DNA of 64,000 nucleotides from Bacteroidota bacterium (GTDB taxonomy: Bacteria; Bacteroidota; Bacteroidia; Cytophagales; Cyclobacteriaceae), in NCBI GenBank assembly GCA_027592755.1, contig JAQCLE010000003.1, positions 1-64,000 of the forward strand, written 5' to 3'. Below, piece by piece: positions 55,050-64,000 of the stretch. The position numbers and the translations under genes are program-made. The first letter of the stretch is position 1; each line of letters begins with the position of its first letter. The notes beneath the pieces are model-generated. The model worked only from the letters and a program-made list of their open reading frames with translations, did no database searches and was not told the DNA's origin.

Positions 55050-56174
55050 ATGAGATATTTTCTCTTATTTTTTGTTTTACTTTTCTCGGCGAGGGCAATA
55101 TGCCAGGTTGAAATCCCGAATCTCCCTGATAACAATCTTCTGGATTACACCAATTCTATTCCTCCGGACCTGATGTCAAGTCGGTCAGTTGTATTTATTG
55201 ATTTTCCTGATATCAAGGGAAATGTCGCTTTACGTGGCGATTGGAAGGGTTTCGGCCGCAAAGTACATGAGGAATTTAAACGAATTGGCATTGATGCCGT
55301 CGCCTACTATCACTTGTCTGATTTTTATAGTGGAGTTGATGCTACAATAGGTTTCATGAAACTTGTTAAAACCCGAAATATTGAAAACCTTATTTTCATA
55401 AGCCAGGCCAACAATGCATTGGGTACTGAGATTGAAATAATTATTGTCCCAAACCAAGCACCCGATAGGTTGTTGATTCCAAATCAAAAGGCTTATAGGT
55501 TACAGGGGACCGAGTTAAGAACCTTGACTCAAAAGCTTGGCCGGGATATTTATCGGGCCAACCTAGTAAATAAGAATTTTCTAATAATAGACCAACCAGA
55601 GTTTTTTACTGATACCGATGTTGTTAAAGGCCGGCGTTATGAGACTTTTTCAAGAGATTTAAATGTAGGGAAACTTGCCGTTCCTCTTTTTTCGAAATAC
55701 ACTTTCCCAACGGGTATGGATTCAAGTGACTTAAAAGCCGATAAGGTCAGGATAATTCAGGATTACAATGCTGCCATTGATAGGCTCAATTACAAATTGG
55801 GGTTAATTATGGAAAACTATCCTTACAAATATGAGCTCGTTGATTATTCGGTAGGTGAAGATCATTTGTACAGAAGAGAGTTCTCTTATGTTTTGATGTA
55901 CCTGCATGCTCCTGGGAGAAATATTCGTGAACTTCTGAATTATGAGATTGATTATACGGAGACAGATTACATTACACTTAAAACAATTATGGATGAGGTC
56001 ACTACTTTGGAGCAAATCTCAGTTAATGCTCCGGTTTATAAGTATTACATGAAACAATTGGTGAATAAGGAAATTTATATGGGTACCCAATGGGACGCAG
56101 ACCTGACCTGGGAGGGTGCCTTGCTAAATCACATTAACAATTTTAAACAGGCTTTGGAAGACGAAAATAATTGA
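55050..56174 (+). CDS. Secreted protein of unknown function
   Basis: A 374-residue protein with signal peptide (about 1-18, ending ARAIC). I do not recognise the family. It shows mixed alpha/beta composition with no metal or nucleotide motif, and no membrane helix after the signal. The pattern SRSVVFIDFPDIKGN and VDYSVGEDHLYRREFSYVL recalls conserved hypothetical Cytophagales proteins. It ends 20 bases before recJ, so co-transcription is possible. Confidence 0.75.
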   Translation: MRYFLLFFVLLFSARAICQVEIPNLPDNNLLDYTNSIPPDLMSSRSVVFIDFPDIKGNVALRGDWKGFGRKVHEEFKRIGIDAVAYYHLSDFYSGVDATIGFMKLVKTRNIENLIFISQANNALGTEIEIIIVPNQAPDRLLIPNQKAYRLQGTELRTLTQKLGRDIYRANLVNKNFLIIDQPEFFTDTDVVKGRRYETFSRDLNVGKLAVPLFSKYTFPTGMDSSDLKADKVRIIQDYNAAIDRLNYKLGLIMENYPYKYELVDYSVGEDHLYRREFSYVLMYLHAPGRNIRELLNYEIDYTETDYITLKTIMDEVTTLEQISVNAPVYKYYMKQLVNKEIYMGTQWDADLTWEGALLNHINNFKQALEDENN

Positions 56175-56194
56175 GAATCTAAAATCGTCTTCAA

Positions 56195-57898
56195 ATGGAA
56201 AAAAAGTGGATTTACCCCAAGCCCGCCGATAAGGAAAGGGTTTGGCATCTTGCAAAAGCGATTAACATCGACCCTTTGTTGGCCGAGTTATTGGTACGAC
56301 GAAAAATAGAGTCGTTTGATCAGGCTCGTGATTTCTTCAGGCCCAATCTGGAGCATCTTCATGATCCGTTTCTCCTTGTCGACATGGGCAAAGCAGTTGA
56401 AAGGTTAAACGAAGCACTTTTTAAAAAGGAAAAAGTACTTATCTATGGGGATTATGATGTCGATGGTACAACCGCAATTGCGCTTGTGTATCAATTTTTA
56501 CGAGATCATGGACATGATTCAGTTTCGTATTATGTTCCCGACAGGTATGAGGAGGGATACGGTATTTCAGAGAAAGGAATTAGATGGGCTGCCGAGAATA
56601 GCTTCACCCTGGTAATCGCTCTTGATTGTGGCATAAAGGCCTTTAACAATGCCTCATTAGCAAAGAATCTTGGAATTGATCTGATAATCTGTGACCATCA
56701 TTTGCCGGGAGATCATTTGCCTGATGCTTTCGCCATCCTGGATCCAAAAAGAACAGACTGCAATTATCCATTTGATGGTTTGAGTGGTTGTGGAGTCGGG
56801 TTCAAATTTTTGCAAGCATTTTGTCAACAAAATACAATAGACCTGAAAGAACTCTATCAATACCTCGATCTTGTTGCCGTCAGTATTGCCTCAGATTTAG
56901 TTCCTATCATTGATGAAAACAGGATTATGACTTTTTTTGGTCTTCAGAAACTGACTCAGGCACCATCAGTTGGTCTTAAAGCGTTGAAAAAAATCAGTGG
57001 AATTACCGGCGTTGTCGACATTCAATCAATTGTATTTGGCATTGGACCCAGGATAAATGCAGCCGGGCGAATTGACCATGCAAAAGATGCTGTGAAATTA
57101 TTGGTCGCAACCAATGATTTAGAGGCAGAGGCAATCGCAGTTATAGTGAATAAAAATAATACAAGGCGTAAGGATTTTGATAAAGACATAACATTAGAGG
57201 CCTTGGAGGAGATTGAAGATGACAATCTTCAATACGCGAAGAGTACAGTATTATTCAATAAAAATTGGCATAAAGGAGTAATTGGGATTGTTGCTTCTCG
57301 GTGCATTGAAAAATACTATCGACCTACCATTATTTTGACCGAATCAAATGGAAAAGCTACCGGATCGGCAAGGTCCGTTGCGGGATTTGATGTTTATGAA
57401 GCCATTGCCGCTTGTTCAGATTTGCTGGATCAATACGGAGGGCATCGTTTTGCAGCAGGACTAACAATGCCGTTGGAGAACATTGAAGACTTTAAAGAAA
57501 AATTTGAGGAAGTGGTAAGCGCAGTAATAACCGAAGACATACTTACGCCTAAAATCAATATAGACCTCAAAATCCATTTGGATTCACTTGGATTTAAATT
57601 TAATAGCGTACTTCAGCAGATGTCTCCATTTGGCCCCGGGAATATGGAACCAATTTTTGCTTCGGATGATTTAGTCTTGGTAGGGGAACCAAGAATTATG
57701 AAAGAGTTACATATGAAATTCTTTATCAGGCAAAAAGACAGTAAGAAATCTTTTGAAGTCATCGCATTTAACCAGGCTCATTTGGCGAAGGATATCAAAG
57801 AACACAGCTTTAAACTAGCTTATAATCTCCAAAAAACAACTTATATGGGTGAGACAGCATTACAATTGAATGCAAAAGACATTCTATTGAATGATTAG
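56195..57898 (+). CDS. recJ: Single-stranded-DNA-specific exonuclease RecJ
   Basis: A 567-residue 5'-3' exonuclease of the RecF pathway and base-excision/mismatch repair. DHH-superfamily motifs: DYDVDG (86-91), Asp144 in ALDCG, DHH (167-169) and [12 protein letters not shown]; the DHHA1 domain follows with [11 protein letters not shown]. Full length. Followed by lptB 11 bases downstream of the stop. Confidence 0.95.
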   Translation: MEKKWIYPKPADKERVWHLAKAINIDPLLAELLVRRKIESFDQARDFFRPNLEHLHDPFLLVDMGKAVERLNEALFKKEKVLIYGDYDVDGTTAIALVYQFLRDHGHDSVSYYVPDRYEEGYGISEKGIRWAAENSFTLVIALDCGIKAFNNASLAKNLGIDLIICDHHLPGDHLPDAFAILDPKRTDCNYPFDGLSGCGVGFKFLQAFCQQNTIDLKELYQYLDLVAVSIASDLVPIIDENRIMTFFGLQKLTQAPSVGLKALKKISGITGVVDIQSIVFGIGPRINAAGRIDHAKDAVKLLVATNDLEAEAIAVIVNKNNTRRKDFDKDITLEALEEIEDDNLQYAKSTVLFNKNWHKGVIGIVASRCIEKYYRPTIILTESNGKATGSARSVAGFDVYEAIAACSDLLDQYGGHRFAAGLTMPLENIEDFKEKFEEVVSAVITEDILTPKINIDLKIHLDSLGFKFNSVLQQMSPFGPGNMEPIFASDDLVLVGEPRIMKELHMKFFIRQKDSKKSFEVIAFNQAHLAKDIKEHSFKLAYNLQKTTYMGETALQLNAKDILLND

Positions 57899-57909
57899 AT
57901 TTGCGGACT

Positions 57910-58662
57910 ATGTTATTGAAAGCTGAAGCACTTGTAAAGAAATACAAAGGGAGAAAGGTCGTAGATGACGTTAGCGTTGAGGTTAAGCAAGGCGAAATTG
58001 TTGGCTTGCTTGGCCCAAATGGTGCGGGGAAAACTACTTCATTCTACATGATTGTTGGATTAATCAAACCCAATGAAGGCCGAATTTTTCTTGATCGTGA
58101 GGAATTAACGCATTTGCCTATGTACCGTAGGGCCAAACTTGGAATAGGATACCTGGCGCAAGAGGCGTCGGTATTTCGGAAACTCACAGTTGAAGAAAAC
58201 CTGATGGCCGTTTTAGAAATGACAAAACTTCCCAAAAGTGTTCAACGAGAAAAAATGGAGTCGCTCCTGGAGGAATTCGGTCTTACCCATGTTCGTAAGA
58301 ATCTAGGGATGGTGTTATCCGGTGGGGAAAGGCGTCGGACAGAAATAGCAAGGGCTTTGGCTGTCGATCCAAAATTCGTACTTCTGGATGAGCCATTTGC
58401 AGGAGTTGATCCTATTGCGGTGGAAGAAATTCAAACAATAGTTGCCAAATTAAAGACCAAAAACATTGGCATCCTTATTACAGACCATAACGTAAATGAG
58501 ACCCTCTCAATCACTGACAGGGCCTACCTCATGTTTGAAGGGAAACTCTTGAAAGCCGGAACTGCTGAAGAATTGGCCGCAGATGAGCAAGTTCGACGGG
58601 TTTATCTGGGGAAAAATTTTCAACTGCGTAGGAAAGATCTCGTGTCAGAGATTCAAAAATGA
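57910..58662 (+). CDS. lptB: Lipopolysaccharide export ABC ATPase LptB
   Basis: About 250 residues from the ATG at 57910; an earlier TTG in frame at 57901 would add three residues. Walker A is GPNGAGKTT, the ABC signature is [15 protein letters not shown], and Walker B is [13 protein letters not shown], all typical of LptB, which drives LPS transport with LptFG. It overlaps the LolE-like permease gene by 4 bases. LptF/LptG genes are not seen here. Confidence 0.93.
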   Translation: MLLKAEALVKKYKGRKVVDDVSVEVKQGEIVGLLGPNGAGKTTSFYMIVGLIKPNEGRIFLDREELTHLPMYRRAKLGIGYLAQEASVFRKLTVEENLMAVLEMTKLPKSVQREKMESLLEEFGLTHVRKNLGMVLSGGERRRTEIARALAVDPKFVLLDEPFAGVDPIAVEEIQTIVAKLKTKNIGILITDHNVNETLSITDRAYLMFEGKLLKAGTAEELAADEQVRRVYLGKNFQLRRKDLVSEIQK

Positions 58663-59888
58663 ACTTACCCTTCTTTATTGCCCGCCGATATTTTTTTTCA
58701 ACAAGAAAAAAAACATTCATTAATGTTATTTCAATTATTTCAATTATAGGGGTATCGGTTGGTACTTGTGTTTTAATCATTGTGTTGTCGGTTTTCAATG
58801 GGCTTGAAGGGTTGATGAGATCATTGTTGGGATCGTTTGATGCCGAAATAAAGATTGAAGGCACATACGGCAAATCCTTTGAAGTGGATGATCGAATGTT
58901 GATCGATATCCGGAATGTAAAAGGGGTTGAAGTAGTTACCGAGGTGATTGAGGATAACGCCGTGGTGAAATACAAAGAAAATCAGGTTGTTGTAAGGTTA
59001 AAAGGCGTTGCGGATAATTTCATAAACCAGCAAAGAATGAATGACGCCATAGTTTATGGAGAATTGAAATTGCGGGAAGAAAATATTCCATTTGCTGTGA
59101 TCGGCAGGGGTGTACAATATGCACTTTCTCTAAATCCTTCCAATGAAATGTATCCTTTGCAATTTTTTTATCCAAGAAACTCCAGAATGGTCTCGGCTGA
59201 TCCATCAAAAATGTTGACCAGAAAGAATGTGTTATTAGGAGGAATTTTTGCTATTGAAAAGCAATACGATGAAAACTATGTAATAGTACCACTTTCATTT
59301 GCTCAGGAGCTTCTCGATTATGGTGAAAAGAGAACAGCACTGGAATTGAAATTGTCAGAAAATGCCAATGGAAGCGAAGTTCAGTCATCATTGTCCGAAT
59401 TACTGGGGAGTAACTTCAAGGTTCTGAATGACGAGCAGCAACATGGCGATATCTACAAACTCATGCGAATTGAGAAGTTTTTTGTTTTCATAATTTTCTC
59501 AATCATACTTGGCATTGCTTCATTCAATATTTTTTTCAGCCTGACCATGCTGGCAATTGATAAGAAAAAAGATATTGCAGTCCTTTTTTCCATGGGAGCC
59601 ACTCAAAGACTGGTTACAAGAATCTTTTTAGGTGAAGGAGCGATTATTGCAATTGGCGGCGCATCTATTGGTTTGGTTTTCGGGTTTCTTATCGTTTTTT
59701 TCCAGCAGGAGTATGGTCTTGTATCCATGGGGATGCAAACTTCCGTTTTAGCTGCTTATCCCGTGAAAATGAAAGTGTTGGATTTTGTATTTACAGCCAT
59801 TACAATTGTTTTGATTACATTTCTTGCGTCCATCCGCCCGGCAATGGTTGCTGCCAAATCGGATATTCTTGCCGGCTTGATTGCCTGA
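58659..59888 (+). CDS. LolC/E-like ABC transporter permease (FtsX domain)
   Basis: A 409-residue membrane protein of the LolC/LolE type. One helix near the N-terminus (about 20-47, [17 protein letters not shown]), a large periplasmic domain (about 55-270) and three C-terminal helices forming the FtsX-like module. In this family it extracts lipoproteins from the inner membrane with LolD; here it overlaps lptB by 4 bases and no lolD is adjacent, so the ATPase partner is uncertain. Confidence 0.86.
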   Translation: MNLPFFIARRYFFSTRKKTFINVISIISIIGVSVGTCVLIIVLSVFNGLEGLMRSLLGSFDAEIKIEGTYGKSFEVDDRMLIDIRNVKGVEVVTEVIEDNAVVKYKENQVVVRLKGVADNFINQQRMNDAIVYGELKLREENIPFAVIGRGVQYALSLNPSNEMYPLQFFYPRNSRMVSADPSKMLTRKNVLLGGIFAIEKQYDENYVIVPLSFAQELLDYGEKRTALELKLSENANGSEVQSSLSELLGSNFKVLNDEQQHGDIYKLMRIEKFFVFIIFSIILGIASFNIFFSLTMLAIDKKKDIAVLFSMGATQRLVTRIFLGEGAIIAIGGASIGLVFGFLIVFFQQEYGLVSMGMQTSVLAAYPVKMKVLDFVFTAITIVLITFLASIRPAMVAAKSDILAGLIA

Positions 59889-60020
59889 CTTTTTTATTGA
59901 AGACTAAATAAAGATGAATTTTCACATCTAATTCAATAAACCTTCAAGACTTTTTGATGGAGTCCATTTTTCCTTTGACTCGAACTAATATCTTTAGGGC
60001 AATTATTTAAAATTTTAATA

Positions 60021-61427
60021 ATGGCATTAAGAGGCACTTTTAGCAGTCGGGCTGGTTTCATTGCAGCGGCGGCGGGATCGGCAGTTGGCCTAGGAAATAT
60101 TTGGAAATTTCCTTTTGAGGTCGAACGGGGAGGAGGAGCTGCTTTTGTGGTGATGTATTTGGTTTTCGCTTTTTTACTATGCTTTCCTGTGATGGTTACG
60201 GAAATAGCTATTGGTCGAAAAACCAATAAAAATCCAGTGGCTGCTTTTGGAAGTTTAGGCTTCCCAAAATGGAACCTGATTGGGAAAGTTGGTACATTCT
60301 GTGGCGTATTGATACTCTCTTATTATAATATTGTGGCGGGTTGGGCCCTTGGGTATCTCATCGAAATGCTCATGGGGAATTTCGATATTGGAAATCAATT
60401 TTCACAAGCTCAGGTTGGTGCTGGTGAATATTACTATGCCGGGGATATTTTAAAAGTTGTCGTTTACAGTATCATTTTTATGTGGATGACCAGTTACGTT
60501 GTTGGTAAGGGAATATCTGGAGGAATTGAAAAAGCCGCCAAAGTTCTCATGCCAAGTTTGATAATAATGTTGTTTTGCATGGTAGGATATGCGCTAACCT
60601 TGCCTTATGCGATGGATGGGCTCAAATACTACCTGATTCCGGAATTTGGTGAAATCAATGCATCTTCAATAGGAGGAGCCCTACGGCAAGCATTTTTCTC
60701 TCTCTCTTTAGGAATGGGGACATTAATTACATATGGTAGCTACCTTTCCAAAAAGGAAAATATTGTCTCGGCTTCCGCATTAATAACACTGGCAGACGTT
60801 GCGATTGCGTTCATCGCCGGCCTTATGGTTTTTCCACTGATTGCATTTAATAATTCAGGAGATCTCACGAACCTTGTTTCCGGGCCAGGATTGTTATTTG
60901 TAAATCTACCCAATGCCTTCGGAAGTATGGGGCCAGGCATTGGTGTTGCGGTTGGATCTTTCTTTTTTCTATTGATTGCTTTTGCCGCCCTAACCTCAAC
61001 CGTGTCTTTGCTGGAAGTGCCAGTTGCCTATGTTGTCGACGAATTAAAAGTAAAACGAAAAAAGGCGGTTTGGCTTGTTGCCGGTGTAATTTATTTGGTA
61101 GGAATTCCTTCCTTACTGGGAAATGGGGCTTCGGAATTTTTTACCTATGCGTTTAAATTACCGGCGTCTTCTGATTTTCTTTCTCTGGCGGCACAGCTAT
61201 CGGATACTTTGTTGCTGCTCGGTGGATTTTTTATCGTGACTTTTACCGCCTATGTCTGGAAACGAGAAAATTTTAATGCTGAATTAGCACAAGGTTTTGA
61301 TGGATTTGAAAATTCTCTTGTCAGCAAATTTCTCAATATTGCTATCAGCTACATTTGCCCTTTTTTGTTAGGGTTATTATTTATTGTTGTTCTTTTGAGT
61401 AACTTCTTTGGAATAAACCTTATTTAA
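60021..61427 (+). CDS. Neurotransmitter:sodium symporter (NSS) family transporter
   Basis: A 468-residue LeuT-fold transporter. The signature SRAGFIAAAAGSAVGLGN with NIWKFPF (about 8-32) carries sodium-site and substrate residues; about 11-12 membrane helices follow. Members import amino acids or related solutes with sodium. Substrate not inferable. Preceded by a 130-base gap after the LolE-like gene. Confidence 0.92.
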   Translation: MALRGTFSSRAGFIAAAAGSAVGLGNIWKFPFEVERGGGAAFVVMYLVFAFLLCFPVMVTEIAIGRKTNKNPVAAFGSLGFPKWNLIGKVGTFCGVLILSYYNIVAGWALGYLIEMLMGNFDIGNQFSQAQVGAGEYYYAGDILKVVVYSIIFMWMTSYVVGKGISGGIEKAAKVLMPSLIIMLFCMVGYALTLPYAMDGLKYYLIPEFGEINASSIGGALRQAFFSLSLGMGTLITYGSYLSKKENIVSASALITLADVAIAFIAGLMVFPLIAFNNSGDLTNLVSGPGLLFVNLPNAFGSMGPGIGVAVGSFFFLLIAFAALTSTVSLLEVPVAYVVDELKVKRKKAVWLVAGVIYLVGIPSLLGNGASEFFTYAFKLPASSDFLSLAAQLSDTLLLLGGFFIVTFTAYVWKRENFNAELAQGFDGFENSLVSKFLNIAISYICPFLLGLLFIVVLLSNFFGINLI

Positions 61428-61457
61428 AATCGCTTACAGTTAAGCTAAATTTAGACT

Positions 61458-62303
61458 ATGGAAGAAAACCAGCTTTATCCTAATAGCCGATTCAAAAAGA
61501 AGCTCTATACAATTATTTTTAAAACTGATACTAAGGCGGGAAAAATATTTGATTTAATTGTTCTCTATGCCATTCTTCTGAGTGTAATGGCGGTAATGCT
61601 TGAGAGTGTTAAAAGCCTCGAAGAAAGTTTTGGTGAATATTTAACCATCATTGAATGGACTTTCACCATCCTCTTTACAATCGAATACTCAGCCCGGCTT
61701 TATGTAAGCGAAAAACCCCTCAAATATGCTTTAAGTTTTCTGGGATTGATTGACCTGTTCTCCATCGTACCCACTTACCTCACGCTTTTTGTAACCGGCA
61801 CCCATTTTTTAGTGGTTATTAGAACCATCCGACTGCTTCGGGTGTTCAGGATTTTGAAACTTACCAGGTACATCAGTGAGGCTAAGGTTTTGGGCGATGC
61901 GTTGAAAGCCAGTCGCTATAAAATCCTCATTTTCATGCTATCGGTATTTAGTCTACAGATTATTTCCGGAACCATCATGTACCTCATTGAAGGGGCAGAT
62001 AATGGATTTACCAGCATACCGCGTAGTATTTACTGGGCCATTGTAACCCTGACTACTGTCGGGTACGGAGATATAGCGCCCGTCACTGTTATTGGACAGG
62101 CTTTCGCGTCCCTTTTAATGATTACCGGATATGCGATTCTTGCCGTTCCAACAGGGATAATTACTTCAGAAATTACCAAAGAACATTTGAAAGGAAAGAA
62201 GTTCAAGGTATGTGAAAACTGCTTTCATGATGAGCATGATAAGGATGCTCCTTATTGTAAAATGTGCGGATCAAAGTTGGAATGGCGCACTTTTCAAGGG
62301 TAA
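61458..62303 (+). CDS. Voltage-gated-type potassium channel with C-terminal zinc ribbon
   Basis: A 281-residue six-helix channel. The S4-like helix has regularly spaced arginines in RTIRLLRVFRILKLTRYI (about 116-133). The selectivity filter is TTVGYGD (199-205). After S6 the cytoplasmic tail ends in a zinc-ribbon pattern CENCFHDEHD to CKMCGSK. It is likely a K+ channel; gating and the function of the ribbon are unknown. Confidence 0.9.
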   Translation: MEENQLYPNSRFKKKLYTIIFKTDTKAGKIFDLIVLYAILLSVMAVMLESVKSLEESFGEYLTIIEWTFTILFTIEYSARLYVSEKPLKYALSFLGLIDLFSIVPTYLTLFVTGTHFLVVIRTIRLLRVFRILKLTRYISEAKVLGDALKASRYKILIFMLSVFSLQIISGTIMYLIEGADNGFTSIPRSIYWAIVTLTTVGYGDIAPVTVIGQAFASLLMITGYAILAVPTGIITSEITKEHLKGKKFKVCENCFHDEHDKDAPYCKMCGSKLEWRTFQG

Positions 62304-62304
62304 A

Positions 62305-62492
62305 CTATTCTAAACCGGATTGCTTATATATACTTCTTAAAGTCCCCGCAGGAACTTCATCAGATAACTGGTGTCCGGCAATTATTAAATTCCGGGGTAT
62401 TGACGGTGTCGGTAAATCCGATGGCTGCCTTTTTGTCTTTTTAGATAACAGCCATTGGCCTTAATTAGCTTGATAACTTCTCGATACTTCAT
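62305..62492 (-). pseudogene. hicA: HicA-family mRNA interferase toxin, frameshifted
   Basis: The minus strand from ATG 62492 encodes MKYREVIKLIKANGCYLKRQ and KGSHRIYRH, the HicA dsRBD-like fold with catalytic His in GSHR. A one-base deletion after the codon for His (near CACC) shifts the frame; the continuation PSIPRNLIIAGHQLSDEVPA and GTLRSIYKQSGLE ends at TAG (62305). Restored length is 62 residues, as usual. It overlaps the hicB remnant by 4 bases (ATGA). Inactive as it stands. Confidence 0.8.
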
Positions 62493-62699
62493 TCAACTTC
62501 CAACACCGACACTTCCACAGTTGGTTCCGGAGCTTTTAATCCATCTTCTTTAAACCTTCAATATATAGATTAATGGCTTCTATAATATTTAGCTCCACTT
62601 CTTTACGGTCACTTCCCGCAGAAGTACAGCCTGGTAAATCGGCACAAAGGCAGAATAGCCACCCTTGCTTTTTTCGTAGAGAACAACATATTTTTTCAT
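62489..62699 (-). pseudogene. hicB: HicB-family antitoxin, two frameshifts
   Basis: The minus strand from ATG 62699 reads MKKYVVLYEKSKGGYSAFVP, then after a one-base loss DLPGCTSAGSDRKEVELNII and EAINLYIEGLK, then after a second one-base loss EDGLKAPEPTVEVSVLEVE and stop. This is the HicB partial RNase H fold domain, 70 residues when restored. It is upstream of hicA with an ATGA overlap, so this is an ancient coupled toxin-antitoxin pair that has been inactivated. Confidence 0.8.
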
Positions 62700-62712
62700 A
62701 GTAATAAAATTA

Positions 62713-63816
62713 CTAAGATTTATAATACACCTTCTCGCTTAACTCCGCCCAGCCATTAATCCCAGTTCGAAACGATTCATATGCTTCGTAGATCCTTTTC
62801 GCGCTCTCACTTGATTCCGTGAGTTCGGCTAAAACCTCATTGGTATAAATTTTCAAGTTAGCAAGAACCTCAGTTGGAAACGCTCGAGGAACAACACCCT
62901 CCTCCTTAAATTTCTTCACATAGATGCTGTTTTTAGACTCAAACTCTAGCCAAATCCAGGTATTAACCCGGGCGGAAGCCTGACGAATTATTGATTGCAA
63001 GTCGGAGGGCAACGAATAAAATTTGGGTTTGTTTATCAGGAGTTCTAAAATGGAGCCCGGTTCATGCCAGCCAGGGTAGTAATAATATTTAGCCACCCTG
63101 TGAAAACCCATGATATAATCATGGTAGGGGCCAATCCATTCTGTTGCATCTATTACCCCCCGCTCCAGGTTGGTGAAAATTTCACCGCCAGCGACCGTAA
63201 CCGCAGTACCCCCGGCTTTGTTCAACACCTTTCCTCCCAGTCCCGGAATCCTCATTTTTAGGCCATCCAAATCCTGGATAGAATTGATCTCTTTATTGAA
63301 CCACCCACCCATTTGTGCTCCGGTACTTCCGCAAACTATAGGCAACAAATCAAAGGGGGCATATATTTCTTCCCATAGTGTATTACCTCCACCATTGATG
63401 ATCCATGCCATTGCCTGTTGTGTATTCATTCCAAATGGAACGGAGGCAAAAAACTGGCCCTCGGCAACTTTACCCGCCCAGTAATACCCTGCTCCGTGGC
63501 CTAGCTCAACGGCACCATTGCTAACAGCATCAAAAGTTTCGAGGGCTGGGATTAACTCACCTCCACCGTATACCTGGATTTTCATTCTTCCACCAGACAT
63601 CTCTTCGATGATTTTTGAGAATAAATTGCATCCTTCACCAACAACAGGAAAATTTGGAGGCCAGGAAGTCACCATTTTCCACAAATAGTTTTTATTGAAG
63701 TTGATGTTCGGAGTGGCGATTTTCGATTCATTCTTAGGTGAACACCCTGCCATGGCTGATGTCCCTAAAGCAGCGAGAGCTCCAACTCTCAAAAAATTCC
63801 TTCTTTTGTTTGACAT
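62713..63816 (-). CDS. TRAP-type substrate-binding lipoprotein (DctP family)
   Basis: A 367-residue extracytoplasmic binding protein. The N-terminus has a Tat-like RRNFLRVGALAALG stretch followed by a lipobox ending in AMAGC (about Cys25), so export via Tat and lipid anchoring is plausible. The DctP fold is seen in WPPNFPVVGEGCNLFSKIIE, LKMRIPGLGGKVL and GVIDATEWIGPYHD. It binds an organic acid or related solute for a TRAP transporter; DctQ/M genes are not seen in the window and may lie beyond the right edge. Confidence 0.88.
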   Translation of the reverse strand: MSNKRRNFLRVGALAALGTSAMAGCSPKNESKIATPNINFNKNYLWKMVTSWPPNFPVVGEGCNLFSKIIEEMSGGRMKIQVYGGGELIPALETFDAVSNGAVELGHGAGYYWAGKVAEGQFFASVPFGMNTQQAMAWIINGGGNTLWEEIYAPFDLLPIVCGSTGAQMGGWFNKEINSIQDLDGLKMRIPGLGGKVLNKAGGTAVTVAGGEIFTNLERGVIDATEWIGPYHDYIMGFHRVAKYYYYPGWHEPGSILELLINKPKFYSLPSDLQSIIRQASARVNTWIWLEFESKNSIYVKKFKEEGVVPRAFPTEVLANLKIYTNEVLAELTESSESAKRIYEAYESFRTGINGWAELSEKVYYKS

Positions 63817-64000
63817 AAATTTTGGGTTTTAGCTGATTCCGTTATTCAGGTTTATGGAAATCCCTTTGCCGGGAAATTCTTTATAACCCCCAAACATAAG
63901 TATCAAAGATGCCAGATTTGTCGGCATGACCATATAATGGATACAAAGATTAACAAAAACTTCCTTTTGAAATTGCTCTAAATTTAGATGACAAATTGAC
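63817..64000. other. Upstream region of the TRAP binding-protein gene
   Basis: About 180 bases to the window edge, with no gene or clear promoter that I can identify. Confidence 0.4.

Noticed and set aside
1-64000. CRISPR arrays, prophage modules or a phage-defence island
   Set aside because: No regularly spaced direct repeats, phage structural genes or known defence genes were found; a novel multi-gene system is not supported.

Overview
The window reads as chromosomal DNA of a Bacteroidota species, most likely order Cytophagales. Supporting signs are promoters of the type TTTG-N(19-24)-TAnnTTTG, near absence of Shine-Dalgarno sequences, and lineage-typical families: a DUF4175 coiled-coil membrane protein, an IPExxxVDY protein beside pyruvate kinase, FKBP lipoproteins beside NrnA, a TonB-dependent receptor under a TPP riboswitch, and GldI/LptB/LolE-type envelope genes. 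Genus-level placement is not possible from the sequence alone.

Layout. Positions 1-5911 are an accessory patchwork: the frameshifted tail of an IS1595-type transposase, a sodium/solute symporter, a small serine recombinase, a sulfatase cut off after about 60% of its length, a eukaryote-like myo-inositol oxygenase, and a GC-rich LamG-like lipoprotein gene with an un-Bacteroidota-like Shine-Dalgarno site and a one-base frameshift. From 5939 on, the content is mostly core: redox defence (redoxin, Fe/Mn SOD, 1-Cys peroxiredoxin), tadA, aspS, tRNA-Leu(GAG), a fluoride channel, a vitamin uptake cluster (PnuC-like transporter, NadR-like kinase, TPP riboswitch, TonB-dependent receptor), guaB, pyk, fatty-acid synthesis (acpP-fabF-rnc), nadE, DUF721-recF, pdhA, ribH, aspartate kinase, a four-gene minus-strand run ending in an RNase D-like exonuclease, FKBP-FKBP-nrnA, ndk, scpA, dxs-apbE-ZIP, the DUF4175 gene, ybeY and mnmG.

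Replication and segregation landmarks are the most interesting non-coding signals. Two 16-bp parS-like palindromes lie between ybeY and mnmG (46196-46246). A roughly 370-bp gene-free, very AT-rich stretch with several DnaA-box-like 9-mers lies 4.6 kb further on (50792-51164). Together they suggest that the window spans the chromosomal origin region, though gene strand bias does not confirm it.

The right part carries envelope and repair genes (TPR protein, NAT, MaoC hydratase, Tag glycosylase, RecJ, LptB, LolE-like permease), an NSS transporter, a potassium-channel-like protein, a dead hicBA toxin-antitoxin pair with three single-base deletions, and a TRAP-type binding lipoprotein. A recurring theme is decay of accessory genes (transposase, sulfatase, LamG lipoprotein, a cyclase-type TPR protein remnant at 10324-10658, hicBA) while housekeeping genes are intact, which argues against sequencing error as the general cause. 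I found no CRISPR array, prophage or clearly novel multi-gene system.
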